Assembly (NCBI RefSeq): GCF_008632335.1
Contig: NZ_VWXX01000026.1
Span: 1 to 53,604, forward strand
Source: Thiohalocapsa marina
GTDB lineage: Bacteria > Pseudomonadota > Gammaproteobacteria > Chromatiales > Chromatiaceae
DNA length: 53,604 nucleotides
Direction: 5' to 3'
A program made the position numbers and the translations under genes. Positions within the stretch are counted from its first letter, which is position 1. Every line of letters starts with the position of its first letter. The notes below the pieces were generated by a model, which made no database searches, was not told where the DNA came from, and was given only the letters and a program-made list of their open reading frames with translations. Below, piece after piece: positions 47,894 to 53,604 of this stretch.

Positions 47894-48876
47894 CAAGCAG
47901 TCCAACAAAATCGGTCCTGGTCACCGGCGGTGCCGGTTACATCGGCAGCCACGCCTGCAAGGCCTTGGCGCAGGCGGGATATCAGCCGGTTGCCTGCGAC
48001 AACCTGGTCTACGGCCATCCGTGGGCGGTGAAGTGGGGGCCGCTGGAGCAGGGCGACATTGCCGATCGCGCCTGGCTGGATGCGCTGATCGCCCGTTATC
48101 GGCCCGTGGCGGTGATGCACTTTGCGGCCTATGCCTATGTGGGCGAGTCGGTGCAGGACCCCGGCAAGTATTACCGCAACAACGTCGCCGGCACGCTGAC
48201 GCTGCTGGAGGCGCTGCGCGATCACCAGGTGCGGCATTGCATCTTTTCCAGCACCTGCGCGACCTATGGGGTTCCGGCAGTGATGCCGATCGATGAAGCG
48301 ACGCCACAGGCGCCGATCAACCCCTATGGCGCGTCCAAGTGGATGATCGAGCGCATACTGGCGGATTTCGAGGTGGCGCACGGACTGCGTTCCCTGAGCC
48401 TGCGCTACTTCAATGCGGCCGGCGCCGACCCGGATGGCGAGATCGGCGAGGAGCATGCGCCGGAGACGCATCTGATTCCCCTGGCGATCCAGGCGGCGCA
48501 GCGCGGTGAGCCGGCCCTGGCGATCTTTGGCACCGATTACGACACGCCGGACGGAACGGCGGTGCGGGATTACATCCATGTGACGGATCTGGCCGTTGCG
48601 CATGTGAAGGCGTTGGAGGATCTGTTGGCCGGGGGCGCGAGCGGTGCGCTCAACCTTGGGACTGGGCAGGGGTATTCGGTGCGCGAGGTGGTGGAGGCGG
48701 TCGAGGTGGTCAGTGGTCGCCCTGTGCCCGTGCGCGAGGCAGCACGCCGGGTGGGTGATCCGCCTGTGCTGGTGGCCGATCCCAGGCGGGCCATGCAGCG
48801 ATTGGACTGGCAGCCGAGGTATTCGAGCTTGTCGCGCATTGTCGAGACGGCTTGGGGGTGGCATGCGGGGCGGTGA
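47890..48876 (+). CDS. galE: UDP-glucose 4-epimerase (GalE)
   Basis: A 328-residue extended SDR: SVLVTGGAGYIGSHACKALA at the NAD site, HFAAYAYVGESVQDPGKYYR, IFSSTCATYGVPAVMPIDEA, the catalytic NPYGASKWMIERILADFEVA (Y-x3-K) and LRYFNAAGADPDGEIGEEHA. It interconverts UDP-glucose and UDP-galactose (or the N-acetyl forms). The C-terminal VRDYIHVTDLAVAHVKALED and GTGQGYSVREVVEAVE fit GalE. Complete. Confidence 0.93.
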   Translation: MTSSPTKSVLVTGGAGYIGSHACKALAQAGYQPVACDNLVYGHPWAVKWGPLEQGDIADRAWLDALIARYRPVAVMHFAAYAYVGESVQDPGKYYRNNVAGTLTLLEALRDHQVRHCIFSSTCATYGVPAVMPIDEATPQAPINPYGASKWMIERILADFEVAHGLRSLSLRYFNAAGADPDGEIGEEHAPETHLIPLAIQAAQRGEPALAIFGTDYDTPDGTAVRDYIHVTDLAVAHVKALEDLLAGGASGALNLGTGQGYSVREVVEAVEVVSGRPVPVREAARRVGDPPVLVADPRRAMQRLDWQPRYSSLSRIVETAWGWHAGR

Positions 48877-48954
48877 GGCTGTGCACTGCCCTGGGCGCTG
48901 CGAGCACTTTGCAAGAAACGGCGACGGCCTGGCGTCGTCAATGATGGAGAAACC

Positions 48955-49914
48955 ATGAATTACGCCCTGCGCAAACGCATCCTGGTCACCGGCGGTGCCG
49001 GCTTCCTCGGCTCACACCTGTGCGAGCGCCTGCTCGCCGACGGCCACGACGTGCTGTGCCTGGACAACTTCTTCACCGGCACCAAGGACAACATCGCGCA
49101 TCTGCTCGACAACCCCTACTTCGAGCTGATGCGCCATGACGTCACCTTCCCGCTCTACGTGGAGGTGGACGAGATCTTCAACCTGGCCTGTCCGGCCTCG
49201 CCCATCCATTACCAGTTCGATCCGGTGCAGACCACCAAGACCAGCGTGCATGGGGCCATCAACATGCTCGGGCTGGCCAAGCGCGTGAAGGCGAAGATCT
49301 TCCAGGCCTCCACCAGCGAGGTCTATGGCGACCCGGCAATCCACCCGCAGCCGGAGCACTACTGGGGCAATGTCAACCCCATCGGCCCGCGCTCCTGCTA
49401 CGACGAGGGCAAGCGCTGCGCCGAGACGCTGTTCTTCGATTACCGCCGCCAGCACGACCTGCGCATCAAGGTGGCGCGCATCTTCAACACCTATGGCCCG
49501 CGCATGCACCCCAACGACGGACGGGTGGTGTCGAACTTCATCGTCCAGGCGCTGCGCAATGCGCCCATCACGCTCTACGGCGATGGCACCCAGACGCGCT
49601 CCTTCTGCTATGTGGATGACCTGATCGAAGGCTTCGTGCGGCTGATGGACAGCCCCGATGATCTGACCGGCCCGGTGAACCTGGGCAATCCCGGCGAGTT
49701 CACCATGATCGAGCTTGCCGAGGCGGTGAAGGCGCTGACCGGCTCGCGTTCGGAACTGGTGCATGAGCCGCTGCCGCAGGATGACCCGCGCCAGCGCCAG
49801 CCGGACATCGCACTGGCGCGCGAGCGGCTGGGCTGGGCGCCCAAGGTGGCGCTGCGCGAGGGGCTGCGGCCGACGATTGACTATTTTGATCAGCTACTGC
49901 GCGAGAGGGACTAG
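48955..49914 (+). CDS. UDP-glucuronate decarboxylase (UDP-xylose synthase)
   Basis: A 319-residue [83 protein letters not shown], and [20 protein letters not shown] with the family-specific Y-D-E-G-K active site. It converts UDP-glucuronate to UDP-xylose. It needs UDP-glucuronate, but the only dehydrogenase gene in the window (3007-3763) is broken and WbpA-like, so the substrate must come from elsewhere in the genome. The gene is followed by a repeat and a strong intrinsic terminator. Confidence 0.93.
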   Translation: MNYALRKRILVTGGAGFLGSHLCERLLADGHDVLCLDNFFTGTKDNIAHLLDNPYFELMRHDVTFPLYVEVDEIFNLACPASPIHYQFDPVQTTKTSVHGAINMLGLAKRVKAKIFQASTSEVYGDPAIHPQPEHYWGNVNPIGPRSCYDEGKRCAETLFFDYRRQHDLRIKVARIFNTYGPRMHPNDGRVVSNFIVQALRNAPITLYGDGTQTRSFCYVDDLIEGFVRLMDSPDDLTGPVNLGNPGEFTMIELAEAVKALTGSRSELVHEPLPQDDPRQRQPDIALARERLGWAPKVALREGLRPTIDYFDQLLRERD

Positions 49915-49920
49915 CTGCCG

Positions 49921-50012
49921 CTGGTGGACGGCGCTGCGCTTGTCCATCCGACACACTGCGCTTGTTCACCCTGCACACGACACACTGACCGGGCCTTGGC
50001 TCGGTTTTTTTT
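49921..50012 (+). repeat. Terminator-bearing intergenic repeat, copy A (full)
   Basis: Starts CTGGTGGACGGCGCTGCGCT and runs through TGCGCTTGTTCACCCTGCAC to the ACCGGGC hairpin and its T-run. Copies or partial copies occur at 50998-51054, 53385-53445 and 53529-53604. Copy A and the last copy agree at about 71 of 74 shared positions. Confidence 0.8.
49988..50012 (+). terminator. Rho-independent terminator after the UDP-xylose synthase
   Basis: Stem ACCGGGC, loop CTTG, stem GCTCGGT (one G-T pair), followed by eight Ts (50005-50012). It closes the galE-xylose synthase operon. Confidence 0.8.
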
Positions 50013-50035
50013 GACCCTGAGAAATGGATCCTGCC

Positions 50036-50305
50036 ATGAAGATTGCCGTGGTGACGACCACCTATCAGTGTGCGGCGACGATTGCCGATTGTCTGGACTC
50101 GGTGGCAGGCCAGTCGTATGCCAATCGGGAGCATATCGTCATCGATGGCGGCAGCACGGATGGCACCTTGGCGGTGTTGGAGAGCCGGCGTGATCAGCTG
50201 GCCGTGCTGGTCAGCGAGCCGGATGGCGGCACCTACTTCGGGCTGAACAAGGGCATCGCCCAGGGGGTGTGCGATGGCAAACCCTATCAGCAGATGATAC
50301 TATGA
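50036..50305 (+). pseudogene. N-terminal fragment of a GT2 glycosyltransferase (duplicate of 51084)
   Basis: The first 76 codons are nearly identical to those of the intact gene at 51084 (KIAVVTTTYQCAATIADCLD, then VIDGGSTDGTLAVLESRRDQ). Homology stops sharply after GLNKGIAQ at about 50264. The frame then runs into unrelated sequence and ends (VCDGKPYQQMIL). The fragment includes the upstream repeat and terminator, so the duplicated unit spans promoter-side sequence plus the gene head. No donor or acceptor residues beyond the first D are kept; inactive. Confidence 0.88.
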
Positions 50306-50529
50306 CTGACCCCGGAATCGAGACATTACTGGACCTTGATGGGGCTATTCTGGATCAAGGGGGTGGGTTCTGGGTGAAAATTGTCGCTGGGCAGGTCTTG
50401 CCATTTGACCATCGGCATCGGCACGTCTCAGATCAGGGAGTGCCCTATGAATTCAGTAATGCCGCCCAGCTTCTGACGGATTTTTTTGCAGATGTGGATC
50501 GAGTGCTGCAGGAGATGAAACGAAAATGA
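50302..50529 (+). CDS. DUF6516-like toxin-type protein, internally shortened
   Basis: 75 residues from ATG 50302: TDPGIETLLDLDGAILDQGG, GFWVKIVAGQVL, DHRHRHVSDQGVPYEFSNAA and QLLTDFFADVDRVLQEMKR. The beginning and end fit the DUF6516 family of small putative toxins paired with an HTH antitoxin. Family members are usually longer, so about 30 residues appear to be missing between GFWVKI and the DHRHRH motif. The reading frame is intact. Its stop overlaps the next ATG by four bases. Possibly a disarmed toxin. Confidence 0.6.
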   Translation: MTDPGIETLLDLDGAILDQGGGFWVKIVAGQVLPFDHRHRHVSDQGVPYEFSNAAQLLTDFFADVDRVLQEMKRK

Positions 50530-50873
50530 AGCCGATCGTGATCGGAATCCTGCCGCAGGAAAAGATTCGCGAGCGCATGCTCGAGATCGCCCGCGGCGAG
50601 CGAAAGCCAAAGCCTGGTGAGCCAAAGATCTGGTTCACGTCGATACGCTCGTTGGCCGAGGTGCTGAGCGATGACAATCGTGCCCTGTTGCGGGTGATCA
50701 ACGAGCAGAAGCCAGAGTCGATTGCGGCGCTGGCCGCGATGACGCACCGCAAGCCGGGAAATGTTTCGCGTACGCTCAAGACGATGTCCCGCTACGGCAT
50801 CGTCGATTTGAAGCGCGAAAAGAACCATGTGCGCCCGATCGCAAAGGCGACTGAGTTTCGAATCGTCGCTTGA
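50526..50873 (+). CDS. HTH (MarR-like) antitoxin/regulator paired with the DUF6516-like gene
   Basis: 115 residues. The C-terminal half is a winged helix: RALLRVINEQKPESIAALAA, MTHRKPGNVSRTLKTMSRYG, IVDLKREKNHVRPIAKATEF. The N-terminal half (KIRERMLEIARGERKPKPGE, PKIWFTSIRSLAEVLSDDN) fits HTH partners of DUF6516-type proteins. It overlaps the preceding gene as ATGA. It probably represses its own operon. The pair sits between two copies of a GT2 gene head. Confidence 0.75.
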   Translation: MKPIVIGILPQEKIRERMLEIARGERKPKPGEPKIWFTSIRSLAEVLSDDNRALLRVINEQKPESIAALAAMTHRKPGNVSRTLKTMSRYGIVDLKREKNHVRPIAKATEFRIVA

Positions 50874-50884
50874 GCCGTTTCAGG

Positions 50885-51031
50885 ATGGCCCTGCGTTCGA
50901 CGTGGCAGCGCTACTGGCACACGCTGCGCCATCTGCGCCCGGTGCAGTTCTACGGTCGGCTGTGGTTTCGGCTGTACCGGCCGCGGCCGCAGGTGGCACT
51001 GCGCTTGTCCACCCGACACACGACACACTGA
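50885..51031 (+). pseudogene. N-terminal scrap of a heparinase II/III-like gene
   Basis: ATG 50885 encodes RSTWQRYWHTLRHLRPVQFY and GRLWFRLYRPRP, the conserved beginning of heparinase II/III-family proteins found in EPS loci. After that the sequence enters intergenic repeat copy B, and the frame ends as RLSTRHTTH. The body of the gene is not in the window. The junction of the repeat shows that recombination cut this gene when the GT2 head was duplicated. Confidence 0.65.
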
Positions 51032-51054
51032 CCGGGCCTTGGCTCGGTTTTTTT
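50998..51054 (+). repeat. Terminator-bearing intergenic repeat, copy B (partial)
   Basis: A shortened copy (TGCGCTTGTCCACCCGACAC then ACACACTGACCGGGCC) that follows the heparinase scrap directly. It ends in the same hairpin and T-run as copy A. Confidence 0.75.
51031..51054 (+). terminator. Rho-independent terminator within repeat copy B
   Basis: ACCGGGC-CTTG-GCTCGGT stem-loop followed by seven Ts (51048-51054). It lies just before the intact GT2 gene. Confidence 0.75.
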
Positions 51055-51083
51055 GGTTTTGACCCCGAGGAATGGATCCTGCC

Positions 51084-51851
51084 ATGAAGATTTCCGTGGT
51101 GACGACCACCTATCAGTGCGCGGCGACGATTGCCGACTGTCTGGACTCGGTGGCAGGCCAGTCGTATGCCAATCGGGAGCACATCGTCATCGATGGCGGC
51201 AGCACGGATGGCACCTTGGCGGTGTTGGAGAGTCGGCGCGATCAGCTGGCCGTGCTGGTCAGCGAACCGGATGGCGGCACCTACTTTGGGCTGAACAAGG
51301 GCATCGCCCAGGCCACCGGGGAGGTGGTGGGGCTGTTGCATGCCGATGATGTCTATGCCGACCGCGAGGTGCTGGCGCGGGTGGCCGCCGCCTTTGCCGA
51401 TCCGGCGGTTGACGCGGTCTATGGCGACCTGGTGTATGTGTCGCGGGAGGATACCGCCCGCGTGATCCGCTATTGGCGCGCCGGTGACTATCGACCGCAA
51501 CGGCTGCGCTGGGGCTGGATGCCGCCGCATCCGACGCTGTTTCTGCGTCGCTCGCTGTATGAGCAGTTCGGCGTCTTCGAGACCCGCTATCGCATCGCCG
51601 CGGACTATGACCTGATGCTGCGCATGCTGATGCAACGGCAGGGGCGGGTGGTGTATCTGCCCGAGGTGCTGGTGCGCATGCGCCTGGGCGGCATCAGCAA
51701 CCGCTCGCTCGGCAAGGTGCTGCGCAAGTCGTGGGAGGATTATCAGGCGCTGCGCTCGAACGGCGTTGGCGGCGTGGCGGCGCTGGCCTGGAAGAACCTG
51801 TCGAAGCTGCCGCAGTTTGTTCGGAAGGTAGCGAAGCACAGCGGCAGCTGA
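51084..51851 (+). CDS. Family-2 glycosyltransferase (intact copy)
   Basis: 255 residues from ATG 51084 (an in-frame ATG at 51072 is less likely; GAGGA at 51067 is 12 bases from 51084). GT-A fold: KISVVTTTYQCAATIADCLD, REHIVIDGGSTDGTLAVLES, EVVGLLHADDVYADREVLAR with the D-D metal site, and GWMPPHPTLFLRRSLYEQFG. Similar enzymes (WcaA/PGL-like) add single sugars to repeat units. The first 228 bases are almost identical to the truncated copy at 50036. Confidence 0.9.
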   Translation: MKISVVTTTYQCAATIADCLDSVAGQSYANREHIVIDGGSTDGTLAVLESRRDQLAVLVSEPDGGTYFGLNKGIAQATGEVVGLLHADDVYADREVLARVAAAFADPAVDAVYGDLVYVSREDTARVIRYWRAGDYRPQRLRWGWMPPHPTLFLRRSLYEQFGVFETRYRIAADYDLMLRMLMQRQGRVVYLPEVLVRMRLGGISNRSLGKVLRKSWEDYQALRSNGVGGVAALAWKNLSKLPQFVRKVAKHSGS

Positions 51852-51995
51852 GCTACCCGCTTTTCATTGTGTCGACAAAGCCGACTCCCGCGATGCGGGC
51901 GCTCGCGAGGGAGATCGAGGCCGAACATGCGGAGCAAAAAGCAGCTAGGGCATGTCTGGAAGCCTGGTCCACATCGCCTTCGCCCGGAAACGCCT

Positions 51996-52292
51996 ATGAG
52001 TACCGAAAATCTCTTGTGCCCGATGTGTGAGCAGGGTGCGCTGACGCCGGATACCTATTCCGATACCTTCCAGCACCATGGGGCTGAGCTTGTTGTGCAT
52101 GGATTGGAGTGTTACATCTGCCGTGACTGTGGTGCGGACCCCGTCTTCGAGGATCAAATCCGCCGGAATCACGCGCGCGTGGTCGATGCGCGCCGTCATG
52201 CCGATGGGCTGTTGACGGGATCCGAGATTCGCGTCTTGCGCAAGTCGCCCTCGTGGTCTGAGATGCCGTCGAGGGCCTGTGGAGGCGGGTAG
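51996..52292 (+). CDS. YgiT/MqsA-type zinc-finger antitoxin, C-terminally shortened
   Basis: 98 residues from ATG 51996. The N-terminal zinc-binding domain has LLCPMCEQGALTPDTYSDTF and GLECYICRDCGADPVFEDQI (two C-x2-C pairs). It continues HARVVDARRHADGLLTGSEI, where MqsA-type proteins enter their XRE DNA-binding domain; here that domain is replaced by a short, unrelated end (KSPSWSEMPSRACGGG). The antitoxin lacks its operator-binding half. No intact toxin gene precedes it; the 144 bases before it have no recognised gene. Confidence 0.75.
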   Translation: MSTENLLCPMCEQGALTPDTYSDTFQHHGAELVVHGLECYICRDCGADPVFEDQIRRNHARVVDARRHADGLLTGSEIRVLRKSPSWSEMPSRACGGG

Positions 52293-52350
52293 CTCGAACT
52301 AGGGCGCCTGATTGCTCCCTGGATTCGTGAGGATGATTGAGGAGGCCTCG

Positions 52351-52575
52351 ATGAACGCGGCGTTACAACTTCCCGATGATATCGACCTGACACCCTCTGA
52401 GCTCGCCCTGACCCTGGCTGCTCGGTTATACGAGCAAGGCCGTCTGTCGGCAGGCCAGGCTGCGCAGTTGGCGGGACTCTCAAAACGCGGGTTTGTTGAG
52501 CTGCTTGGCAGTCAGGAGGTAGCGCTGTTCAATTATCCGGCGGAGGACTTGGCCCAGGATATCGAACGTGCCTGA
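52351..52575 (+). CDS. UPF0175-family antitoxin
   Basis: 74 residues from ATG 52351, with GAGGAGG six bases upstream. The sequence LTPSELALTLAARLYEQGRL followed by SAGQAAQLAGLSKRGFVELL is the UPF0175 helix-turn-helix core; DLAQDIERA ends the protein. UPF0175 proteins are usually the antitoxins of DUF3368 PIN toxins, and a PIN start overlaps its end here. The start is supported by the strong ribosome site. Confidence 0.88.
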   Translation: MNAALQLPDDIDLTPSELALTLAARLYEQGRLSAGQAAQLAGLSKRGFVELLGSQEVALFNYPAEDLAQDIERA

Positions 52576-52681
52576 CACGATCTGCAACACGAGCCCTCTG
52601 ATCGCGCTGGATAACATCGGGTTCTTGGGGCTACTTGAAGGCGTCTATGGCCGATCCCGCTGGAGGAGATCCTGGAGGTGA
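52568..52681 (+). pseudogene. Truncated DUF3368-type PIN toxin
   Basis: GTG 52568 overlaps the UPF0175 stop and encodes PDTICNTSPLIALDNIGFLG, LLEGVYG: the front of a DUF3368 PIN protein with its first aspartate-equivalent N-T-S-P motif. After 28 residues the frame is unrelated (RSRWRRSWR) and stops. About 120 residues, with the other acidic sites, are missing. The toxin is dead. Confidence 0.75.
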
Positions 52682-52758
52682 GCCGGGTGAGCATTGAGTT
52701 ATCGCAGCCGGAATAATGTAAGCTGGGTTTGGTTCTGTCATCCATCTTGAGGTTTATC

Positions 52759-52947
52759 ATGTCTAGCATAGTCAGCAAGGCCGATGCGCATAAATTGATT
52801 GATCAGCTTCCCTGCAATGCAACCTGGGATGACTTGATGCAAGAAATCTATGTGCACGAGGCGATTCAACAAGGTCTGGATGATAGTCATGCAGGCAGAA
52901 CAAAAGATGTCGCCGAAATTAGAAAGAAATACGGATTGCCCGAGTGA
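52759..52947 (+). CDS. Small antitoxin of a ParE/RelE-type pair
   Basis: 62 residues: SSIVSKADAHKLIDQLPCNA, TWDDLMQEIYVHEAIQQGLD, RTKDVAEIRKKYGLPE. Short helical proteins of this kind, with a conserved TWDDLMYEIYVREAIE-like centre, stand before RelE/ParE toxins. The final RKKYGLPE tail overlaps the toxin start. ATG 52759 is chosen; an upstream in-frame GTG at 52729 would add a hydrophobic leader. AT-rich relative to its surroundings. Confidence 0.8.
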   Translation: MSSIVSKADAHKLIDQLPCNATWDDLMQEIYVHEAIQQGLDDSHAGRTKDVAEIRKKYGLPE

Positions 52948-53237
52948 GAGTCCACTGGACAAGCACGGCCGAAGCGCATTTGGATGCGATTTATGCGCAT
53001 ATCGCGCAAAACTCTCAAACCTATGCTTTGCGCGTGGTAGATCGAATTACAAGGCGGTCTTCGCAAATCGCTGAGTTTCCGCTGTCTGGACGCAGAGTGC
53101 CAGAATATGAAGTAGAACAGATCAGAGAGGTCTTTTCTGGTTCGTATAGGGTTATCTATCACATCAAGCCAGATCAGATCGATGTGATTGCGGTTCTGCA
53201 TGGAGCAATGAATATTTTGCAGGATGAGCAGGAGTAG
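52944..53237 (+). CDS. ParE/RelE-superfamily toxin
   Basis: 97 residues from GTG 52944 (GTGA overlap with the antitoxin). Typical ParE features: VHWTSTAEAHLDAIYAHIAQ, RITRRSSQIAEFPLSGRRVP, REVFSGSYRVIYHIKPDQID and VIAVLHGAMNIL. Length and motifs are complete. ParE toxins poison gyrase; RelE relatives cut mRNA, and the sequence alone does not decide. It is the last gene in the window. Confidence 0.9.
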   Translation: MRVHWTSTAEAHLDAIYAHIAQNSQTYALRVVDRITRRSSQIAEFPLSGRRVPEYEVEQIREVFSGSYRVIYHIKPDQIDVIAVLHGAMNILQDEQE

Positions 53238-53263
53238 CGGTTTGGATAAGATGGAGTGAAGTG

Positions 53264-53293
53264 GTAGGGTGGAATAAGCGCAGCGTTTCCACC
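53264..53293. repeat. Palindromic intergenic repeat, unit 1
   Basis: GTAGGGTGGAATAAGCGCAG... ending TTTCCACC. Same element as units 2-4; units 1 and 4 are in one orientation, 2 and 3 in the other. Confidence 0.7.
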
Positions 53294-53314
53294 AATCGGC
53301 AAGGACCTGTGTCC

Positions 53315-53344
53315 GGTGGATACGCTTCGCTTGATCCACTCTAC
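53315..53344. repeat. Palindromic intergenic repeat, unit 2
   Basis: GGTGGATACGCTTCGCTTGA followed by TCCACTCTAC; inverted relative to unit 1. Confidence 0.7.
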
Positions 53345-53356
53345 ACGTCTAAGCCC

Positions 53357-53386
53357 GGTGGATACGCTTCGCTTAATCCACCCTAC
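53357..53386. repeat. Palindromic intergenic repeat, unit 3
   Basis: GGTGGATACGCTTCGCTTAA followed by TCCACCCTAC; nearly identical to unit 2, 42 bases further on. Confidence 0.7.
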
Positions 53387-53445
53387 ACACTGCGCTTGTT
53401 CACCCTGCACACGACACGCTGACCGGGCCCTGGCTCGGTTTTTTT
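53385..53445 (+). repeat. Terminator-bearing intergenic repeat, copy C
   Basis: ACACACTGCGCTTGTTCACC through GACACGCTGACCGGGCCCTG to the T-run. It joins directly to palindromic unit 3, which may show how the longer repeat was built. Confidence 0.75.
53422..53445 (+). terminator. Rho-independent terminator after the ParE-type toxin
   Basis: ACCGGGC-CCTG-GCTCGGT stem-loop followed by seven Ts (53439-53445). It lies about 190 bases beyond the last gene. Confidence 0.7.
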
Positions 53446-53493
53446 GGTTTTGCCCCTAAGGCACGATTCAGAAATAACCTACACGGATGCACG

Positions 53494-53522
53494 GTAGGGC
53501 GGATAAGCGAAGCGCATCCGCC
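53494..53522. repeat. Palindromic intergenic repeat, unit 4
   Basis: GTAGGGCGGATAAGCGAAGC then GCATCCGCC; same orientation as unit 1. Confidence 0.7.
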
Positions 53523-53528
53523 ACAGGC

Positions 53529-53604
53529 CACTGGTGGACGGCGCTGCGCTTGTCCACCCTACACACTGCGCTTGTTCACCCTGCACACGACACGCTGACC
53601 GGGC
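53529..53604 (+). repeat. Terminator-bearing intergenic repeat, copy D (cut by window edge)
   Basis: CACTGGTGGACGGCGCTGCG through to GACACGCTGACCGGGC at the last base. The second half of the hairpin would lie outside the window. Nearly identical to copy A. Confidence 0.8.

Larger units (their letters stand above)
53238..53604. other. Gene-free right end built of intergenic repeats
   Basis: No reading frame here has protein-like content. The stretch holds four copies of a GTGGAT...ATCCAC palindromic unit and two copies of the terminator-bearing repeat, the last cut by the window edge. Confidence 0.75.

Noticed and set aside
53264-53522. Regularly repeated units suggesting a CRISPR array
   Set aside because: Units alternate in orientation, spacing is irregular, there are only four copies and no cas genes.

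Overview
The window (about 53.6 kb, mostly GC-rich with several clearly AT-rich islands) is a surface-polysaccharide / nonulosonic-acid locus of a Gram-negative bacterium. Almost every believable gene is on the + strand. An EPS-associated MarR-type regulator, LegB/C/G/I-type enzymes with a PtmE/F/B/A-like set, Rpn/DUF4351 nuclease remnants and a very high toxin-antitoxin (TA) load suggest a gammaproteobacterium, possibly a purple sulfur bacterium (Chromatiaceae-like). That placement is an inference from gene style only; there is no rRNA or housekeeping marker here.

Layout. 1-3.8 kb: debris (Rpn/DUF4351 tails, an EPS MarR regulator, a broken flippase-type ABC transporter, an intact VapBC pair, a truncated ParD/ParE pair, and a nucleotide-sugar dehydrogenase that has lost its NAD domain and catalytic cysteine). 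3.9-6.8 kb: dTDP-3-acetamido-3,6-dideoxyhexose genes in FdtC-FdtA-FdtB order; FdtA is fused to a truncated GNAT, and FdtB is fused in frame behind a PIN toxin. 6.9-8.7 kb: an overlapping AAA-ATPase + PIN-like pair (defence-like). 8.7-10.5 kb: an intact flippase-type ABC transporter. 10.7-23.7 kb: an essentially complete route to CMP-legionaminic acid (ptmE-, ptmF-, ptmB- and ptmA-like genes, legB, legC, a PglD/LegH-like acetyltransferase, legI, legG), interrupted by a three-gene TIGR04255 module and an MNT/HEPN pair with a dead HEPN gene. 23.7-44.1 kb: transferases and modifiers (glycosyltransferases, sulfotransferase, methyltransferases, FemAB-like protein, polysaccharide deacetylase, O-antigen ligase/polymerase, carbamoyltransferase) with one IS4-family element. 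44.1-47 kb: HicAB, TacAT and HigBA TA modules. 47-51.9 kb: glycosyltransferases, GalE and UDP-xylose synthase, with a duplicated glycosyltransferase head around another TA-like pair. 52-53.6 kb: more TA genes and intergenic repeats.

How it works together: the locus would make activated sugars (CMP-legionaminic acid, a dTDP-3-amino sugar, UDP-Gal, UDP-xylose), assemble and polymerise them, and decorate the product by methyl, sulfo, carbamoyl and acyl transfer.

Two themes stand out. First, five G8-G10 tracts lie inside glycan-modifying genes; two of these genes are out of frame exactly at the tract and resume in the next frame (24.9 and 41.95 kb), which is what phase variation would look like (homopolymer sequencing error is the competing explanation). 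Second, TA or unknown modules repeatedly sit between a biosynthetic gene and a second, partial copy of the end of the same gene (legC tail, methyltransferase tail, GT2 head), suggesting that cargo entered by recombination at gene ends. No tRNA, rRNA or CRISPR array was recognised.
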